A stretch of DNA of 64,000 nucleotides from Candidatus Heimdallarchaeota archaeon. Lineage in GTDB: Archaea > Asgardarchaeota > Heimdallarchaeia > JABLTI01. Under the pieces are notes generated by a model. The model saw only the letters and a program-made list of their open reading frames with translations. It ran no database searches and was not told the DNA's origin. Positions 45,203 to 55,124 of the stretch are shown one piece after another. The stretch spans positions 1 to 64,000 of the forward strand of contig JAUWKS010000009.1 in NCBI GenBank assembly GCA_030614005.1, read 5' to 3'. How positions within the stretch are numbered: position 1 is the first letter of the stretch; each line of letters begins with the position of its first letter. The position numbers and the translations under genes are program-made.

Positions 45203-46135
45203 ATGGCTTTTATAGATATTTTTAATGATATTTGGTCTACCTTAAGTAACGTCGATATTTTGATTCGTATCGCTCTTTCAAGCGTAATGTTATTGATTAT
45301 AGTCATTCTCTCATTATGGCAAAATGTAGGTATGGAAACAATGTTTCTTTGGAGTTTCTTTCGGGGATTCATTCAAATTGTTCTTATGGGTTCTATTCTA
45401 ACACTAATTTTTGACATTTCGAAAATATGGCTATTGTATATTGTTCTAATATCAATGTGTGTTTTTGCTGCATTTTCTATCTCGAGAAGATACCGTTATC
45501 CAAAGATGTTCTTAATTGAGCTTCTAGCAATTACTTCAAGCAGTATATTCATTCTAACATTAGTAATGTTCTCAGGTGTGCCAGCTGCTTTTGAAGGGAT
45601 AATTCCTTATCCACCACAAGGAGAGTTCATCATTCCTATGGGGAGTATGGTTATCTCTAATACTATGGTTATAACCAGCATAGTTTTGGAACGAACCAAG
45701 TCTGATATCCTTAAAGCAAAAGGTTCTGTTGAAGCAGCGCTCGCTTTAGGTGATAGTTCAACAAATGCGGTGAGAACAATTCTTCGAGATTCCTATAAAG
45801 CAGGTTTAATGCCATCTACAAGTAGAGTTGCTATTCTAGGAATTGTTTCAATACCCGGCTTAATGTCAGGTATGATTATAGGTGGAGTACCACCTGTTGA
45901 AGCGGCTGTATATCAAATAGTTATTTTCTTAATGATACTCTCGTCCTCGTTTCCAGCAAGTATCATTGCAAATGCATTGTTTACTCGTCAGTTCTTCACA
46001 AAGGAGCATCAGTTTGATTTGGTATTCTTAAATCAGCTAGCAAAAATAGAAGAAGAGAAAAATGCTCAAATAAAAAAGAATAAGAAAAAAATGGATAAAT
46101 TGAAAGAGAAATTGAGAAGGAAAAATAAAAAATAA
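45203..46135 (+). CDS. fetB: FetB/UPF0014-family ABC permease
   Basis: The 310-residue membrane protein has about seven helices and the strongly conserved UPF0014 core: PYPPQGEFIIPMGSMVISN, EAALALGDSS and LGIVSIPGLMSGMIIGGVPPVEAA. It begins in the base after the fetA stop. The C-terminal 40 residues are lysine-rich and cytoplasmic. With FetA it makes a complete exporter, probably for iron. Another iron transporter (FTR1) lies at 55125. Confidence 0.9.
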   Translation: MAFIDIFNDIWSTLSNVDILIRIALSSVMLLIIVILSLWQNVGMETMFLWSFFRGFIQIVLMGSILTLIFDISKIWLLYIVLISMCVFAAFSISRRYRYPKMFLIELLAITSSSIFILTLVMFSGVPAAFEGIIPYPPQGEFIIPMGSMVISNTMVITSIVLERTKSDILKAKGSVEAALALGDSSTNAVRTILRDSYKAGLMPSTSRVAILGIVSIPGLMSGMIIGGVPPVEAAVYQIVIFLMILSSSFPASIIANALFTRQFFTKEHQFDLVFLNQLAKIEEEKNAQIKKNKKKMDKLKEKLRRKNKK

Positions 46136-47830
46136 TTATTTTTCTTCTATTTCTTCATCTTTTTCATTGTCACTTTGTTCCTCTTTCTCTCGTTTTTGTT
46201 GTTCTCTTTTTATTCGATCCTTTATGAATGGTCGTCGGTATTTGAATAGCTTCATCTTTGCTTTCTCGATTTCTTGTTGAACGTCTTTAAGTTCTCGTTC
46301 TTTATGTTGCAAAGATACAAGAGAGAGCAATTCTTCATCTGTGTCTCGTATTGTGCGCCATTCTTTATATCTATCAAAAGGATATTGCAATTTTATACGT
46401 GCAACCAATCTGGATTTATCTCCTTTTATCCATTCACTTTTTGACCAGACATTTGAAATACTGTGTTTACTTTTATGTTCTTTGTTTCTTAGATTCCAAA
46501 GGATTCTCAATTTATCGAAAGACAAGTAATGAAATTTCAGTAAATCTTGAGGAGTTCTGGTCTTCATTTCTTCCCAGAGGTCGAGTTTGAATTCACGAGT
46601 TCGGTTAATGGACCAACCCATTAGCAAAATTAACATTGGAATAATAAGATATGAAAGAGCTAAGAAAAGAAAGTTGTAAAAACTATTTTCACCTATTAGA
46701 GTTAGAAAAGTAAAATTAAGCACTTCAAATCTGGCAAGTAGAGTAACAGTGTAGAAAGCTATTATTGCTAACCACATAATAATATTGAGAGCAATACTGG
46801 AAAATAATCTAAGGAAGATACTTGGTCTAGTGTATTCTCTAAACGCATGCCAAGATCTATCTATTAGAAACCAAGGATTTTCTTGGACAGAATCCGATTC
46901 ATGGAAGGTTAATTTTTCTTTAGGTACAAAGACTGTTTTATAGTGAAAGAAATCAAATTGTGCACCTTCAATTTGCCATTCTTCTTTGACATTTTTACCG
47001 AGGAAAACGAGCAGTGGTGCATAATCCATTGGATGCGAAAATCTCTCTACAAAGGATTTTTCACCTCTTAAATAAAAATCTGCACCAATAATGAGTACAA
47101 CCAAACCTAGTGCCAAAGTTAACCAAGCACTAATCGGTAGTAGAGCGATCCATCCTCCGGCATAATCCGCTAAATCAATAATTGCATATTCTAATGCTGT
47201 AGTCCAGAGGAGAATCCCTGGAACAACAAAACCAATCATACTATCTGGCACGGTTTTCCAATTTTTAATTCCATTAATAACACGTCTGTACAATCCTTCA
47301 AAATAGGTCCACAAGCCCATAAGAATGAATATCAATCCAATAACTAACAGAGCAGCATATATTCTCCCTCCACTACCTTCCTGTACAGGCAAAAATTCAG
47401 TGGAAAATTGCCACAAAAAGAGCGTTGAAATAAAGAATGGTATACTTAAGAATATGAATTGAAACGGAAATAGTTGTCGTGTCCAAATAACAAAATACTG
47501 TAAACATACTTTGACTGCACTATCTAGATCTTTATTATCAGCAATAATTCTGAAAAAAGATCCACCACCAATATTCCATCGTTCAAGTTCTGTCTTCAAT
47601 TCTTGTGTCCTTAAGGTTAGTATTGGTCTAAATCTTCTTTCTAAACCAACTGCTTCTTCAGTGAGATCATAATCGCCTTCGTTCAAGTTTAAGTAAACCT
47701 CAGCACCTTTCTCAGGTTTGAGCTTTTCAAGACTCTTCTTTATTGCTTCAGTTGGCCAATTGTCAATATTATCATCAAAAGCATCAGTGAGACTTCTTAT
47801 CTTTGACTTCTCTTGCTGTTTTTTCATCAA
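46136..47830 (-). CDS. Large polytopic membrane protein, unknown
   Basis: I do not recognise this 564-residue protein. Residues 1-110 are hydrophilic. About seven membrane helices follow in two groups (roughly 118-250 and 335-410). Between them lies a soluble stretch with KTVFVPKEKLTFHE, and the last 150 residues are charged and coiled-coil-like, ending in an acidic tail. There is no transport signature. It converges with fetB with no spacing between stops (46135/46136) and is 51 bases upstream of purE on the same strand, but no functional link is evident. Confidence 0.7.
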   Translation of the reverse strand: MMKKQQEKSKIRSLTDAFDDNIDNWPTEAIKKSLEKLKPEKGAEVYLNLNEGDYDLTEEAVGLERRFRPILTLRTQELKTELERWNIGGGSFFRIIADNKDLDSAVKVCLQYFVIWTRQLFPFQFIFLSIPFFISTLFLWQFSTEFLPVQEGSGGRIYAALLVIGLIFILMGLWTYFEGLYRRVINGIKNWKTVPDSMIGFVVPGILLWTTALEYAIIDLADYAGGWIALLPISAWLTLALGLVVLIIGADFYLRGEKSFVERFSHPMDYAPLLVFLGKNVKEEWQIEGAQFDFFHYKTVFVPKEKLTFHESDSVQENPWFLIDRSWHAFREYTRPSIFLRLFSSIALNIIMWLAIIAFYTVTLLARFEVLNFTFLTLIGENSFYNFLFLALSYLIIPMLILLMGWSINRTREFKLDLWEEMKTRTPQDLLKFHYLSFDKLRILWNLRNKEHKSKHSISNVWSKSEWIKGDKSRLVARIKLQYPFDRYKEWRTIRDTDEELLSLVSLQHKERELKDVQQEIEKAKMKLFKYRRPFIKDRIKREQQKREKEEQSDNEKDEEIEEK

Positions 47831-47881
47831 TTATCAATCCGGTTATACATCTATTTTAAGGAGAAAAACGAGAAAATCAAG

Positions 47882-48313
47882 TTATACCATTTTCTCTCGT
47901 AATTGTTTTCCGAGCTCATTCTCAAATGTTGCTAGCATACGAATTGCTAAATAAGCTGCATTCTTCCCATTATCAATTCCAACAGTAGCAACGGGTACGC
48001 CTGAAGGCATCTGAACAATAGAAAGAAGAGCATCCATACCGCCTAACTTTGCTGAAACTGGCACACCAATAACTACCTTTTTGGTTTTACTAGCGCAAAC
48101 ACCAGGTAAAGCTGCTGCTAATCCGGCGATGGCAATAATTACTTTTGCGGGAGTCTTAGCAAGATATTCATCAAGCTCTTTTGCATTTCTATGTGCTGAA
48201 AGAACAACAAATGCATGAGGAACATCATACTCTTTTAACACAGCAACAACTTTATCTACGATTTCCATATCAGATTTTGAGCCTGAAATGACTGCTACAA
48301 CGGGTTCTGTCAT
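47882..48313 (-). CDS. purE: PurE, AIR carboxylase / N5-CAIR mutase
   Basis: The 143-residue enzyme forms CAIR in purine synthesis. It has the SGSKSD phosphate loop (10-15), SAHR with catalytic His41, and [21 protein letters not shown]. The second histidine of the classical bacterial form (in GGAAHLPG) is Ala68 here (GLAAALPG), which looks more like the class that uses CO2 directly; no purK is in the window. I chose ATG 48313; an upstream TTG (48322) is less likely. It lies 105 bases from the PfkB kinase on the same strand. Confidence 0.9.
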   Translation of the reverse strand: MTEPVVAVISGSKSDMEIVDKVVAVLKEYDVPHAFVVLSAHRNAKELDEYLAKTPAKVIIAIAGLAAALPGVCASKTKKVVIGVPVSAKLGGMDALLSIVQMPSGVPVATVGIDNGKNAAYLAIRMLATFENELGKQLREKMV

Positions 48314-48418
48314 AAGTATCAATCCACGTGAATGAATTTGTAGATTGGAATGTAATAATTCCTATTACTTTATTCCACTCTTTAATTATTGAAAGTTTCC
48401 GATGAGAAAAAAAGGTAT

Positions 48419-49345
48419 TCATTGATTCTTTCGAAGAAATTTCACTAATTCTTTTCGGCTTTTAGGTCCACTTCTTGCACCAATCTCTTGTATACAAAGC
48501 GCTGAACATGCTGTTGCAATCCTTCCAGCTTCTCTTGGTGTTTTCCCTTTTGTCAAAGCATAAAGCATTCCCGCTGAGAAAGCATCTCCTGCACCTGTGG
48601 TATCAATAACAGGAACTTTGAAAATTGGTATGTTATCTCTTCCTTGTTCACTATAAATAGTTGCTCCTTCGCTCCCTTTTGTAATAGCAATTATTTTCTC
48701 TGGTTTTTCTTTTATAAAATCTAAAGTGATATCATCTAATTCTTCTTTAGAGCATCTGAATATTTGTGACATTTCATCACGGCTTCCAACAATTAATTTC
48801 GCATGTTGTGTAAGTCTAAATGCTCTGCTAGGGTTTTGTGCAATAAGAGCTCCTGGGCTCATTGAGAAATTAATATCTAAATCACTCTCTAACAGAGCTT
48901 CTATTGAAGCGATGTTTCTCATATCAGAAAGATGTGCCCATTTTGCTTTAGTTAATGCCTCTAAAGGTAAATCGTTCAATGTCAATAAATCTGCGGCTCC
49001 ACTATAAGCCATTATCATTCGATCTCCTTCCTTATTCACACAAATATAACATGAACCTGTGTTGACTGCTTTATCAACGATTACTGTATCTTGTACATGT
49101 ACTTTCTCTTGGGCAAGATCACGAAGTAAAATATCTCCAAAATTATCTTTACCAACCTTTCCCGAAAAAGCTGTTTTGAGACCAAGTCGACTACAAGTAA
49201 CGGCGACATTTGCTGCTGCTCCACCTGGCATTAATTTGAAATCTTGGACGAATGATTCTCCATCTTTAGTTGGAAATTCATCCACAAGTGCTATCATATC
49301 AATTAATACTGCCCCGACAGAGATAACATCGAATGTTTCTGACAA
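48419..49345 (-). CDS. PfkB-family carbohydrate or nucleoside kinase
   Basis: The ribokinase fold is clear: an N-terminal glycine motif (PGGAAANVAVTCSRLG) and the C-terminal catalytic DTTGAGDAF with Asp254. The 308-residue length is typical. Substrates in the family include ribose, adenosine, inosine and phosphosugars. Lying next to purE, a nucleoside kinase in purine salvage is attractive but not proven. TTG 49345 is the start; GGTGA six bases upstream supports it well. Confidence 0.88.
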   Translation of the reverse strand: MSETFDVISVGAVLIDMIALVDEFPTKDGESFVQDFKLMPGGAAANVAVTCSRLGLKTAFSGKVGKDNFGDILLRDLAQEKVHVQDTVIVDKAVNTGSCYICVNKEGDRMIMAYSGAADLLTLNDLPLEALTKAKWAHLSDMRNIASIEALLESDLDINFSMSPGALIAQNPSRAFRLTQHAKLIVGSRDEMSQIFRCSKEELDDITLDFIKEKPEKIIAITKGSEGATIYSEQGRDNIPIFKVPVIDTTGAGDAFSAGMLYALTKGKTPREAGRIATACSALCIQEIGARSGPKSRKELVKFLRKNQ

Positions 49346-49421
49346 AACTGTTCACCAAATTCTTTTTATAGAGTACACTCACTTTTGCTTCTTTAAATGA
49401 ATTTCGTTCTTCTTAGCACAT

Positions 49422-50858
49422 TTAACTGACTACACCATTATTCTTAGGTGGTCCATTTGGTAAAGTGTAAAATGCTGGTATTAGCAAACAAAATCCTGAA
49501 ATTAGTATGAACATTGGAGTTAGAAATCCATATGGTTGAGGAATTGCATCATAAAGAAGACCGCCAATCAACCCTCCTGGTATCCAACCAATGGTTCTGA
49601 AAATGGCAATTGAATTATACACTTTACTCTTTCGTTTTGCTTCCACATTTGTGAAGAGTGATATGGTAGAAGGTATCCACAAAGCTATTGATAATCCCAC
49701 TGCAATACGTGAAAGAAACAATATCCAAATATGCTGTGGGAAGAAAACAAATACCACTACTAACCCTGCCCAGAATAAACCACAAAGTTCAGATGTGAAA
49801 AGAAGAGCTCGTGCACCTAATTTATCTGCAAACCATCCTGAGGGAAACATTGCAACAATAACAGTAACGTTTGTAGCAAGTATTAAATTACTAATATCTA
49901 AATCATTTAAGGCATTTACACCCAGTAAATCAGCATCTAGTAATCCTGCCCAATGAACACCTAAACCAATAGACCAGAAGGTAGCATCTAAGAAAAAAGT
50001 AAATGCAACTCTTAATACCCATTTATCTTTGAATGTTTCAACAAACCCTCTTAATATTCCCTTCTTTTCATGTTTTTCTACTCGAGCAGTAGAGATTTCT
50101 TCTGGTTCATTTGATAATTCAATAACCTCTTTGAATTCTTCTTTCTCTTCCTCTTCTATTTCATCAAAAGTTTCTGACCATTTATCTTGTTTTACAACTC
50201 TTGTTGGATCTGTAATAAACAACAAAGTAACTAGAGCAATAACCATAACAACAATTGCACTATACAAATAGAAGAACGATCGTTCACGATTTGTAAATAA
50301 TGTAATGGTACTTAGAATAACTGGAATTAGTGCGGAAACAGCAATTTCACCCATTCGACCGAAAAAATTCGTAAGAGAAAGGATCTTCCCTTTTTGTTTA
50401 TCACCTGCAGTTTCAGTCAACATAATTGAATTTGGTGATTCATTTAGTGAAAAGGCAAAGCTCAAAATTAGCACAGCGATGATTACCCAGATGATTTGAG
50501 TTGGTCTAGTAATAAAGAAGACATATGATGCAGAGACTAATACTAAACCAATAATTAGCACTCGTTTATACCCTATTAAGTCGTTCAGATAATCAGCAAA
50601 AATAAACCCTACTAACCCACAGAGAGAAGCAACTGTGGCAATAATGCCAATTAATCGTTCTGAATCTTTAATATATAGAAAAAAGGGGTTGTAAAAAGTA
50701 AAATGGATGATATTCGCAGAACCAGTAAAGAATGCAGAAATTGCGAAGAAAGTAATATTTCTTCTTCTTTGTTCCTTTGATAAGAATTGCCTTCCCGGAG
50801 TGGGATCCTCTTGAACGAGGCTTAAAATTTCTTCATCTGCTTCCTTTTTAATTGTCAA
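49422..50858 (-). CDS. MFS transporter
   Basis: A 478-residue major facilitator with twelve predicted helices and a long acidic loop in the middle (about 215-265) between the two six-helix halves. The loop 2-3 region reads FADYLNDLIGYKR and the corresponding C-half motif is WFADKLGARAL. The substrate is unknown. It starts at TTG 50858, with GGTGA eight bases upstream. It lies on the same strand as the PfkB kinase 76 bases downstream, but joint function is unclear. Confidence 0.85.
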   Translation of the reverse strand: MTIKKEADEEILSLVQEDPTPGRQFLSKEQRRRNITFFAISAFFTGSANIIHFTFYNPFFLYIKDSERLIGIIATVASLCGLVGFIFADYLNDLIGYKRVLIIGLVLVSASYVFFITRPTQIIWVIIAVLILSFAFSLNESPNSIMLTETAGDKQKGKILSLTNFFGRMGEIAVSALIPVILSTITLFTNRERSFFYLYSAIVVMVIALVTLLFITDPTRVVKQDKWSETFDEIEEEEKEEFKEVIELSNEPEEISTARVEKHEKKGILRGFVETFKDKWVLRVAFTFFLDATFWSIGLGVHWAGLLDADLLGVNALNDLDISNLILATNVTVIVAMFPSGWFADKLGARALLFTSELCGLFWAGLVVVFVFFPQHIWILFLSRIAVGLSIALWIPSTISLFTNVEAKRKSKVYNSIAIFRTIGWIPGGLIGGLLYDAIPQPYGFLTPMFILISGFCLLIPAFYTLPNGPPKNNGVVS

Positions 50859-50979
50859 TTAGTGCTTCACCATTTAAAGATCAAAAAAAGCTCTCTTCCT
50901 ATAAGAACTGATTCAATTTTCTCAGCTCTAAATTATTAAACATTTACTCGACATTGTTTGAAGAAAAAGATAAAAGAAG

Positions 50980-51972
50980 CTACGTTAATTGAGCTGCTTT
51001 TTCTCGAAGAAGTTTCCGATATTTCTTTTGTAATGACAATAACTTGTTGAATTTCTCTTCTGATAAACCTTCAACTAAGTGGAAATTTTCTTCGTTGGTA
51101 ATCATTTGTTGTTTTTCTTCATCTGCGAAATTTAAAATAAATTCTTTTGTTTCAGGGAAAACATCTATGAGTTTCTTTAGTGGCAATATAGATTTTCCTG
51201 AGTATGCAATAGATGCTGGTTTTAATGAATGAATATTTCCATTAAAGGAAATTGCTGTTCCTCCATTCTTTCTGATAAAATCTAACATTTGAATATCTGT
51301 AATACTATCGCCAACTGCTATTGCTTCATCTGGTTCGCATGAATATTCCTGTAAAATATCGATTACATTTTCTTTCTTTCTACCCCCACCACAAACAATT
51401 GTCTCCTCAAAGATTGGACCAAAAGATGATTTTGGAATTTCCTTGAAGAAGAATCTATCAAGATCCTTTTTTACTTCTGCTAAACCATTTTTTAAGAAAT
51501 TAGGAAAAATGTCATCAAATAAAAGGTTCAAAACATCAGTATCTTGTGGTTTTAGAGAGAAATCAAGTTTTGTACATCGCACGTTTTCTGTAGGATGATT
51601 AAGTTTCTCTGCAATTGTATGTGCATGTTGGGAATAGCTTGTCGAAATAATATATGTTGGAATATCTTTTTTGTGTAAATAATCGAAGAGTTCAACAGCT
51701 CCTTCTGTAGGTTCTGCCTTTTGAGATAGTGCTATCATTTCATCTTCTTCGGCAAAAGAGACAACTATGGGAGCAATCAATTTGAGTGTATCTCCTGGCC
51801 AGTATCCTTCTTTCTTATCAACTAAGAATAACTCATCATCATAATCACTGATCATTTTGAAAAGCTGGTAGAAGTTTTGTTCCTTTCCTAACTTCTTACC
51901 AATACTTTCTATTACATCAGCTGCGTGATCGATTGGACAGAGAGGCCCCTCAAGATCAAAGAAACAAATCAT
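50980..51972 (-). CDS. HAD-superfamily phosphatase-like protein with DxE motif
   Basis: The first motif is FFDLEGPL, with the nucleophile Asp6 but Glu8 where HAD phosphatases normally have Asp. The remaining motifs are present: IISTSYS (motif II), a distal Lys, and VGDSITDIQML (motif IV). Archaeal proteins with a DLEGPL start are known, and I recall HAD proteins of this form in methanogens whose substrate is unclear. The C-terminal 50 residues are helical and charged. No clear operon partner. Confidence 0.8.
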   Translation of the reverse strand: MICFFDLEGPLCPIDHAADVIESIGKKLGKEQNFYQLFKMISDYDDELFLVDKKEGYWPGDTLKLIAPIVVSFAEEDEMIALSQKAEPTEGAVELFDYLHKKDIPTYIISTSYSQHAHTIAEKLNHPTENVRCTKLDFSLKPQDTDVLNLLFDDIFPNFLKNGLAEVKKDLDRFFFKEIPKSSFGPIFEETIVCGGGRKKENVIDILQEYSCEPDEAIAVGDSITDIQMLDFIRKNGGTAISFNGNIHSLKPASIAYSGKSILPLKKLIDVFPETKEFILNFADEEKQQMITNEENFHLVEGLSEEKFNKLLSLQKKYRKLLREKAAQLT

Positions 51973-52171
51973 AAACTTTCTTTGTTAACTAACTACTAAA
52001 GAGTTTTTGTTATTATTTGATTTTTTGCGAGTCCGATCAACTCCATATGTAATTTGGAAATGTTTGTTCGATAGTGGATTGTATGTCCCAATGAACTTTT
52101 CTTGAAAAGCTTTCACGAGTTCCACAAATAATTCATTCAAAAATGAACTAAGTTAGAAAACTAATTTTCTC

Positions 52172-53440
52172 TTATTCGTTTTTGGGTTGTTTTAGGAAAA
52201 AGGCAATCACAATTGCTCCTACACTGAAAACTCCCATAGTAATAAATAACCCCCAAACTCCAAATATTTCTCCTATAGGCTTGGTTAATAATGCGCCTGA
52301 AACACCAGCAATTCCGTAAGCAGTGTAAATTACTCCATAATTTGGTCCAAGATTTTTCGCACCAAATAAATCAATTGTAGCTGTTGGATATAAAGAGAAA
52401 TTACCACCGAAACAGAAATAGATTAAACAAACCCAAATAAAGAACATTACTTGACTATGTATCGTCAAAGCAAAGGTAACCATTAATACAGTTTGTAATC
52501 CTGCAAAGCTATATAATATCTTTTTATAACCAAAACTATCAGATAATTTTCCCCAAACAATTCGTCCTAGTCCATTAAATAAAGCTGCCCATGCACCCAC
52601 TTGGCTTAAGAATAAATCATTTGACCAAGTTGCTGTTTTCCCAAATGTTTTATAATAACCGACAATGAAAAGACCAGATGCAGCAGTTAAAATGAACATT
52701 GACCATAACATCCAAAATTGAGGTAGCTTAACTGCTTTTTCTCTTGGAAAATCTTGAGTGCTAGCAAGTTCACTGCTTCCTTCTTTTAGAGCGGGGGGGT
52801 TCCATCCTTTAGGTTGATAATTTTCTGGTGGTAATTTAAGTGTCAATGATCCTCCAATAATCATTATTGCAAAAATGAGTGCAAGAATACGTAATAAAGT
52901 TGGTACTCGGAGAAAGACCGTTGCATCAATAACAATATTGTCAGGGTTCACAAATGCTGTGGTAATAATGTTAAAAATAAAAGCACTTGCACCAAATCCT
53001 GCAACAGCAAGTCCATTTATAAGTCCTTTTTTATCCGGAAACCACTTGGCTGCTGCAGCAATTGGACATACATAAGCAAACCCGATTCCAATTCCAAACA
53101 TCATACCATATGTAAACAACATTCCTACAAAAGTAGTCATAAATGAGGAAAGTAATAATGCACCTGATACAATTACACCACCTATAATTCCAACTTTCAT
53201 GGGACCAATTTTATGTTGTAATTGTCCAGAAAAGATCATTGTTATCGCAAAGGTGAGTAAGCTGAGTGCAAAAATATACAAAGTTTGACTATTGTCTATT
53301 TCTGTTGCGCTATATGAATTTAAAAATGGAGTGATATAAGACCCCATATTACCCCAACAATAGATTGTCCCAAGAGCTAATTGAATAATAATGCCCCCTA
53401 TGACAACAATCCACCTATTAAATACCCTTTCTTCAACCAT
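52172..53440 (-). CDS. MFS transporter, oxalate/formate antiporter (OFA) family
   Basis: The N-terminal sequence FNRWIVVIGGIIIQLALGTIYCWG is the diagnostic first helix of the OFA branch. KWFPDKKGLINGLAVAGFG in the first half and the WGKLSDSFGYKK motif in the second are further hallmarks. The family exchanges monocarboxylates or dicarboxylates such as oxalate/formate; the substrate here is unknown. I prefer ATG 53440 (GGTG nine bases upstream) over the TTG/ATG-rich extension to 53458. It lies 135 bases downstream of purD on the same strand. Confidence 0.88.
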   Translation of the reverse strand: MVEERVFNRWIVVIGGIIIQLALGTIYCWGNMGSYITPFLNSYSATEIDNSQTLYIFALSLLTFAITMIFSGQLQHKIGPMKVGIIGGVIVSGALLLSSFMTTFVGMLFTYGMMFGIGIGFAYVCPIAAAAKWFPDKKGLINGLAVAGFGASAFIFNIITTAFVNPDNIVIDATVFLRVPTLLRILALIFAIMIIGGSLTLKLPPENYQPKGWNPPALKEGSSELASTQDFPREKAVKLPQFWMLWSMFILTAASGLFIVGYYKTFGKTATWSNDLFLSQVGAWAALFNGLGRIVWGKLSDSFGYKKILYSFAGLQTVLMVTFALTIHSQVMFFIWVCLIYFCFGGNFSLYPTATIDLFGAKNLGPNYGVIYTAYGIAGVSGALLTKPIGEIFGVWGLFITMGVFSVGAIVIAFFLKQPKNE

Positions 53441-53575
53441 AATTTGTAACACCAGCAAAGTTTACCTTATAATGTGATTGGACTTCCATGTGAACTGATT
53501 TTAGTAGTTCTTTTAAATTCTTCTTGGAAAAGACATTCTACAAAAGTTTTTCCAACAATAGACAAAGAGATGTGT

Positions 53576-54913
53576 TCATAAAATATTCAACTCTTTTAGG
53601 TGGTCAATCCTTTTTTGGATTAGTGCTTTCGTGCCAACATCTTTTCTGTGGAACAGAGGTCCTTTAACATACGTTGTTGCTTTTTCAGCTATTTCTTCCG
53701 CTTGTTCTATAGTGTCTGCAATACCTACTATAGCTATTGCTCGAGAGGATGTAGTGATTATTTTGCCTTCTAGTTCACTGACAGAAGAATAGAATAAATC
53801 AGCACCTTCGTTTAGTATTTTTTCAACGGCAACATCTATTGGTTCTTCCTTTTTAGGTGACACTGGATAGCCTTCAGGAACGAGATATTTGCAAACAGTA
53901 GCCTTTTGTTCGAATTCCACTTTAAGGGTTGCAAGTTCCTTTTTGATCATTGCGCTGAAAATATCAATGAGAGGTGTTTTCAAGAGTGGCAATACATTCA
54001 TTGCTTCGGGGTCACCAAAACGAACATTGTATTCAAGGAGTTTCAATCCTTTTGTGGATAGCATAAATCCGCCATATAAAATTCCACAATAATCTTGCCC
54101 AGTTTCTTCTTTTATTGCCTTGGCAGATTTTTTGATAATGTCTTTTGCTTCCTCAACAATTTTTGCTTGAATAAATGGTAATAGATGATCTTCTGCACTA
54201 TATGATCCCATTCCACCTGTATTTGGTCCTTGATCTCCATCATAAGCTCGTTTGTGGTCTTGAGCTATTGGGGTAGAAATTATGTCTTCTCCTGAAACAA
54301 AACATTGTAATGAGAATTCTTCTCCAACAAGTAATTCTTCTAAAACAACTGGTTCCCCTTGTTGGAAAATTTCTTTACAGAATGCAACTACTTCATCAAT
54401 TCCTTTGAGATGTTCACCCATTAACTTTACACCTTTTCCACCAGCAAGCCCATCTCTTTTCACAACTACTTTTCCGAGCTTGTTAATGTAATCAATAATG
54501 TCTTGATCCTTTGAATCAGGTTGAAAAACTTTGAATTCAATTATCCCTGGAATGTTATATTTTTTCATTAATTCTCGAGTAAAACTCTTTGAAGCTTCCA
54601 CTCTAGCATTAGTTTTCATAGGACCTATTGACTCTACACCTTTATCCTGTAAGAAATCAACAATACCTTCAGCTAAAGGATTCTCAGGACCAATAACAGC
54701 AAAATCAGGATGAACATCACTAATGAATTCCTCCAGAGCACCATAATCATTTAGCTTTGCAATTTTCACTTTTGTTGATAGTTTTGCTATCCCTGGGTTT
54801 TTTGCTTTCATGAAAGCATAAAGCTCTAAATCACTTCGTTTCAGTGCTTTTGCTATTGCGTGTTCTCTTGCTCCTTGTCCAACTAGTAGTACTTTACTTC
54901 TTTTTCCAACCAT
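53576..54913 (-). CDS. purD: Phosphoribosylamine-glycine ligase
   Basis: PurD ligates glycine to phosphoribosylamine using ATP, step 2 of purine synthesis. The N-terminal VLLVGQGAREHAIAKAL, IGPENPLAEGIVD, the ATP-grasp VVKRDGLAGGKGV, and DHKRAYDGDQGPNTGGMG followed by YNVRFGDPEAM identify it beyond doubt. Length 445 residues is normal. It is divergent from the FTR1 gene (211-base gap) and separated from purF-purS by it. Confidence 0.96.
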   Translation of the reverse strand: MVGKRSKVLLVGQGAREHAIAKALKRSDLELYAFMKAKNPGIAKLSTKVKIAKLNDYGALEEFISDVHPDFAVIGPENPLAEGIVDFLQDKGVESIGPMKTNARVEASKSFTRELMKKYNIPGIIEFKVFQPDSKDQDIIDYINKLGKVVVKRDGLAGGKGVKLMGEHLKGIDEVVAFCKEIFQQGEPVVLEELLVGEEFSLQCFVSGEDIISTPIAQDHKRAYDGDQGPNTGGMGSYSAEDHLLPFIQAKIVEEAKDIIKKSAKAIKEETGQDYCGILYGGFMLSTKGLKLLEYNVRFGDPEAMNVLPLLKTPLIDIFSAMIKKELATLKVEFEQKATVCKYLVPEGYPVSPKKEEPIDVAVEKILNEGADLFYSSVSELEGKIITTSSRAIAIVGIADTIEQAEEIAEKATTYVKGPLFHRKDVGTKALIQKRIDHLKELNIL

Positions 54914-55124
54914 TTTTCTTCACTTCTACTTTAATTTTGAATAACAATCTTTTAAACTTTTCATTTTACTCGTATGGTTAAACGCTGATTTCATTTCTAC
55001 ACTGACTATTAATTTGAGATTTATCGTCTATTTACTAAGTAAATGAAAAAGAGCTATTTCTGATATTTTTTAATTATTAGTTATTAAATAATTTAACTGG
55101 GTTATCTAATTGAGTGATAACTGA

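Noticed and set aside
44447..46135. ABC ATPase as a third pstB
   Set aside because: Its Walker B and Q-loop differ from PstB, and it abuts a UPF0014/FetB permease.
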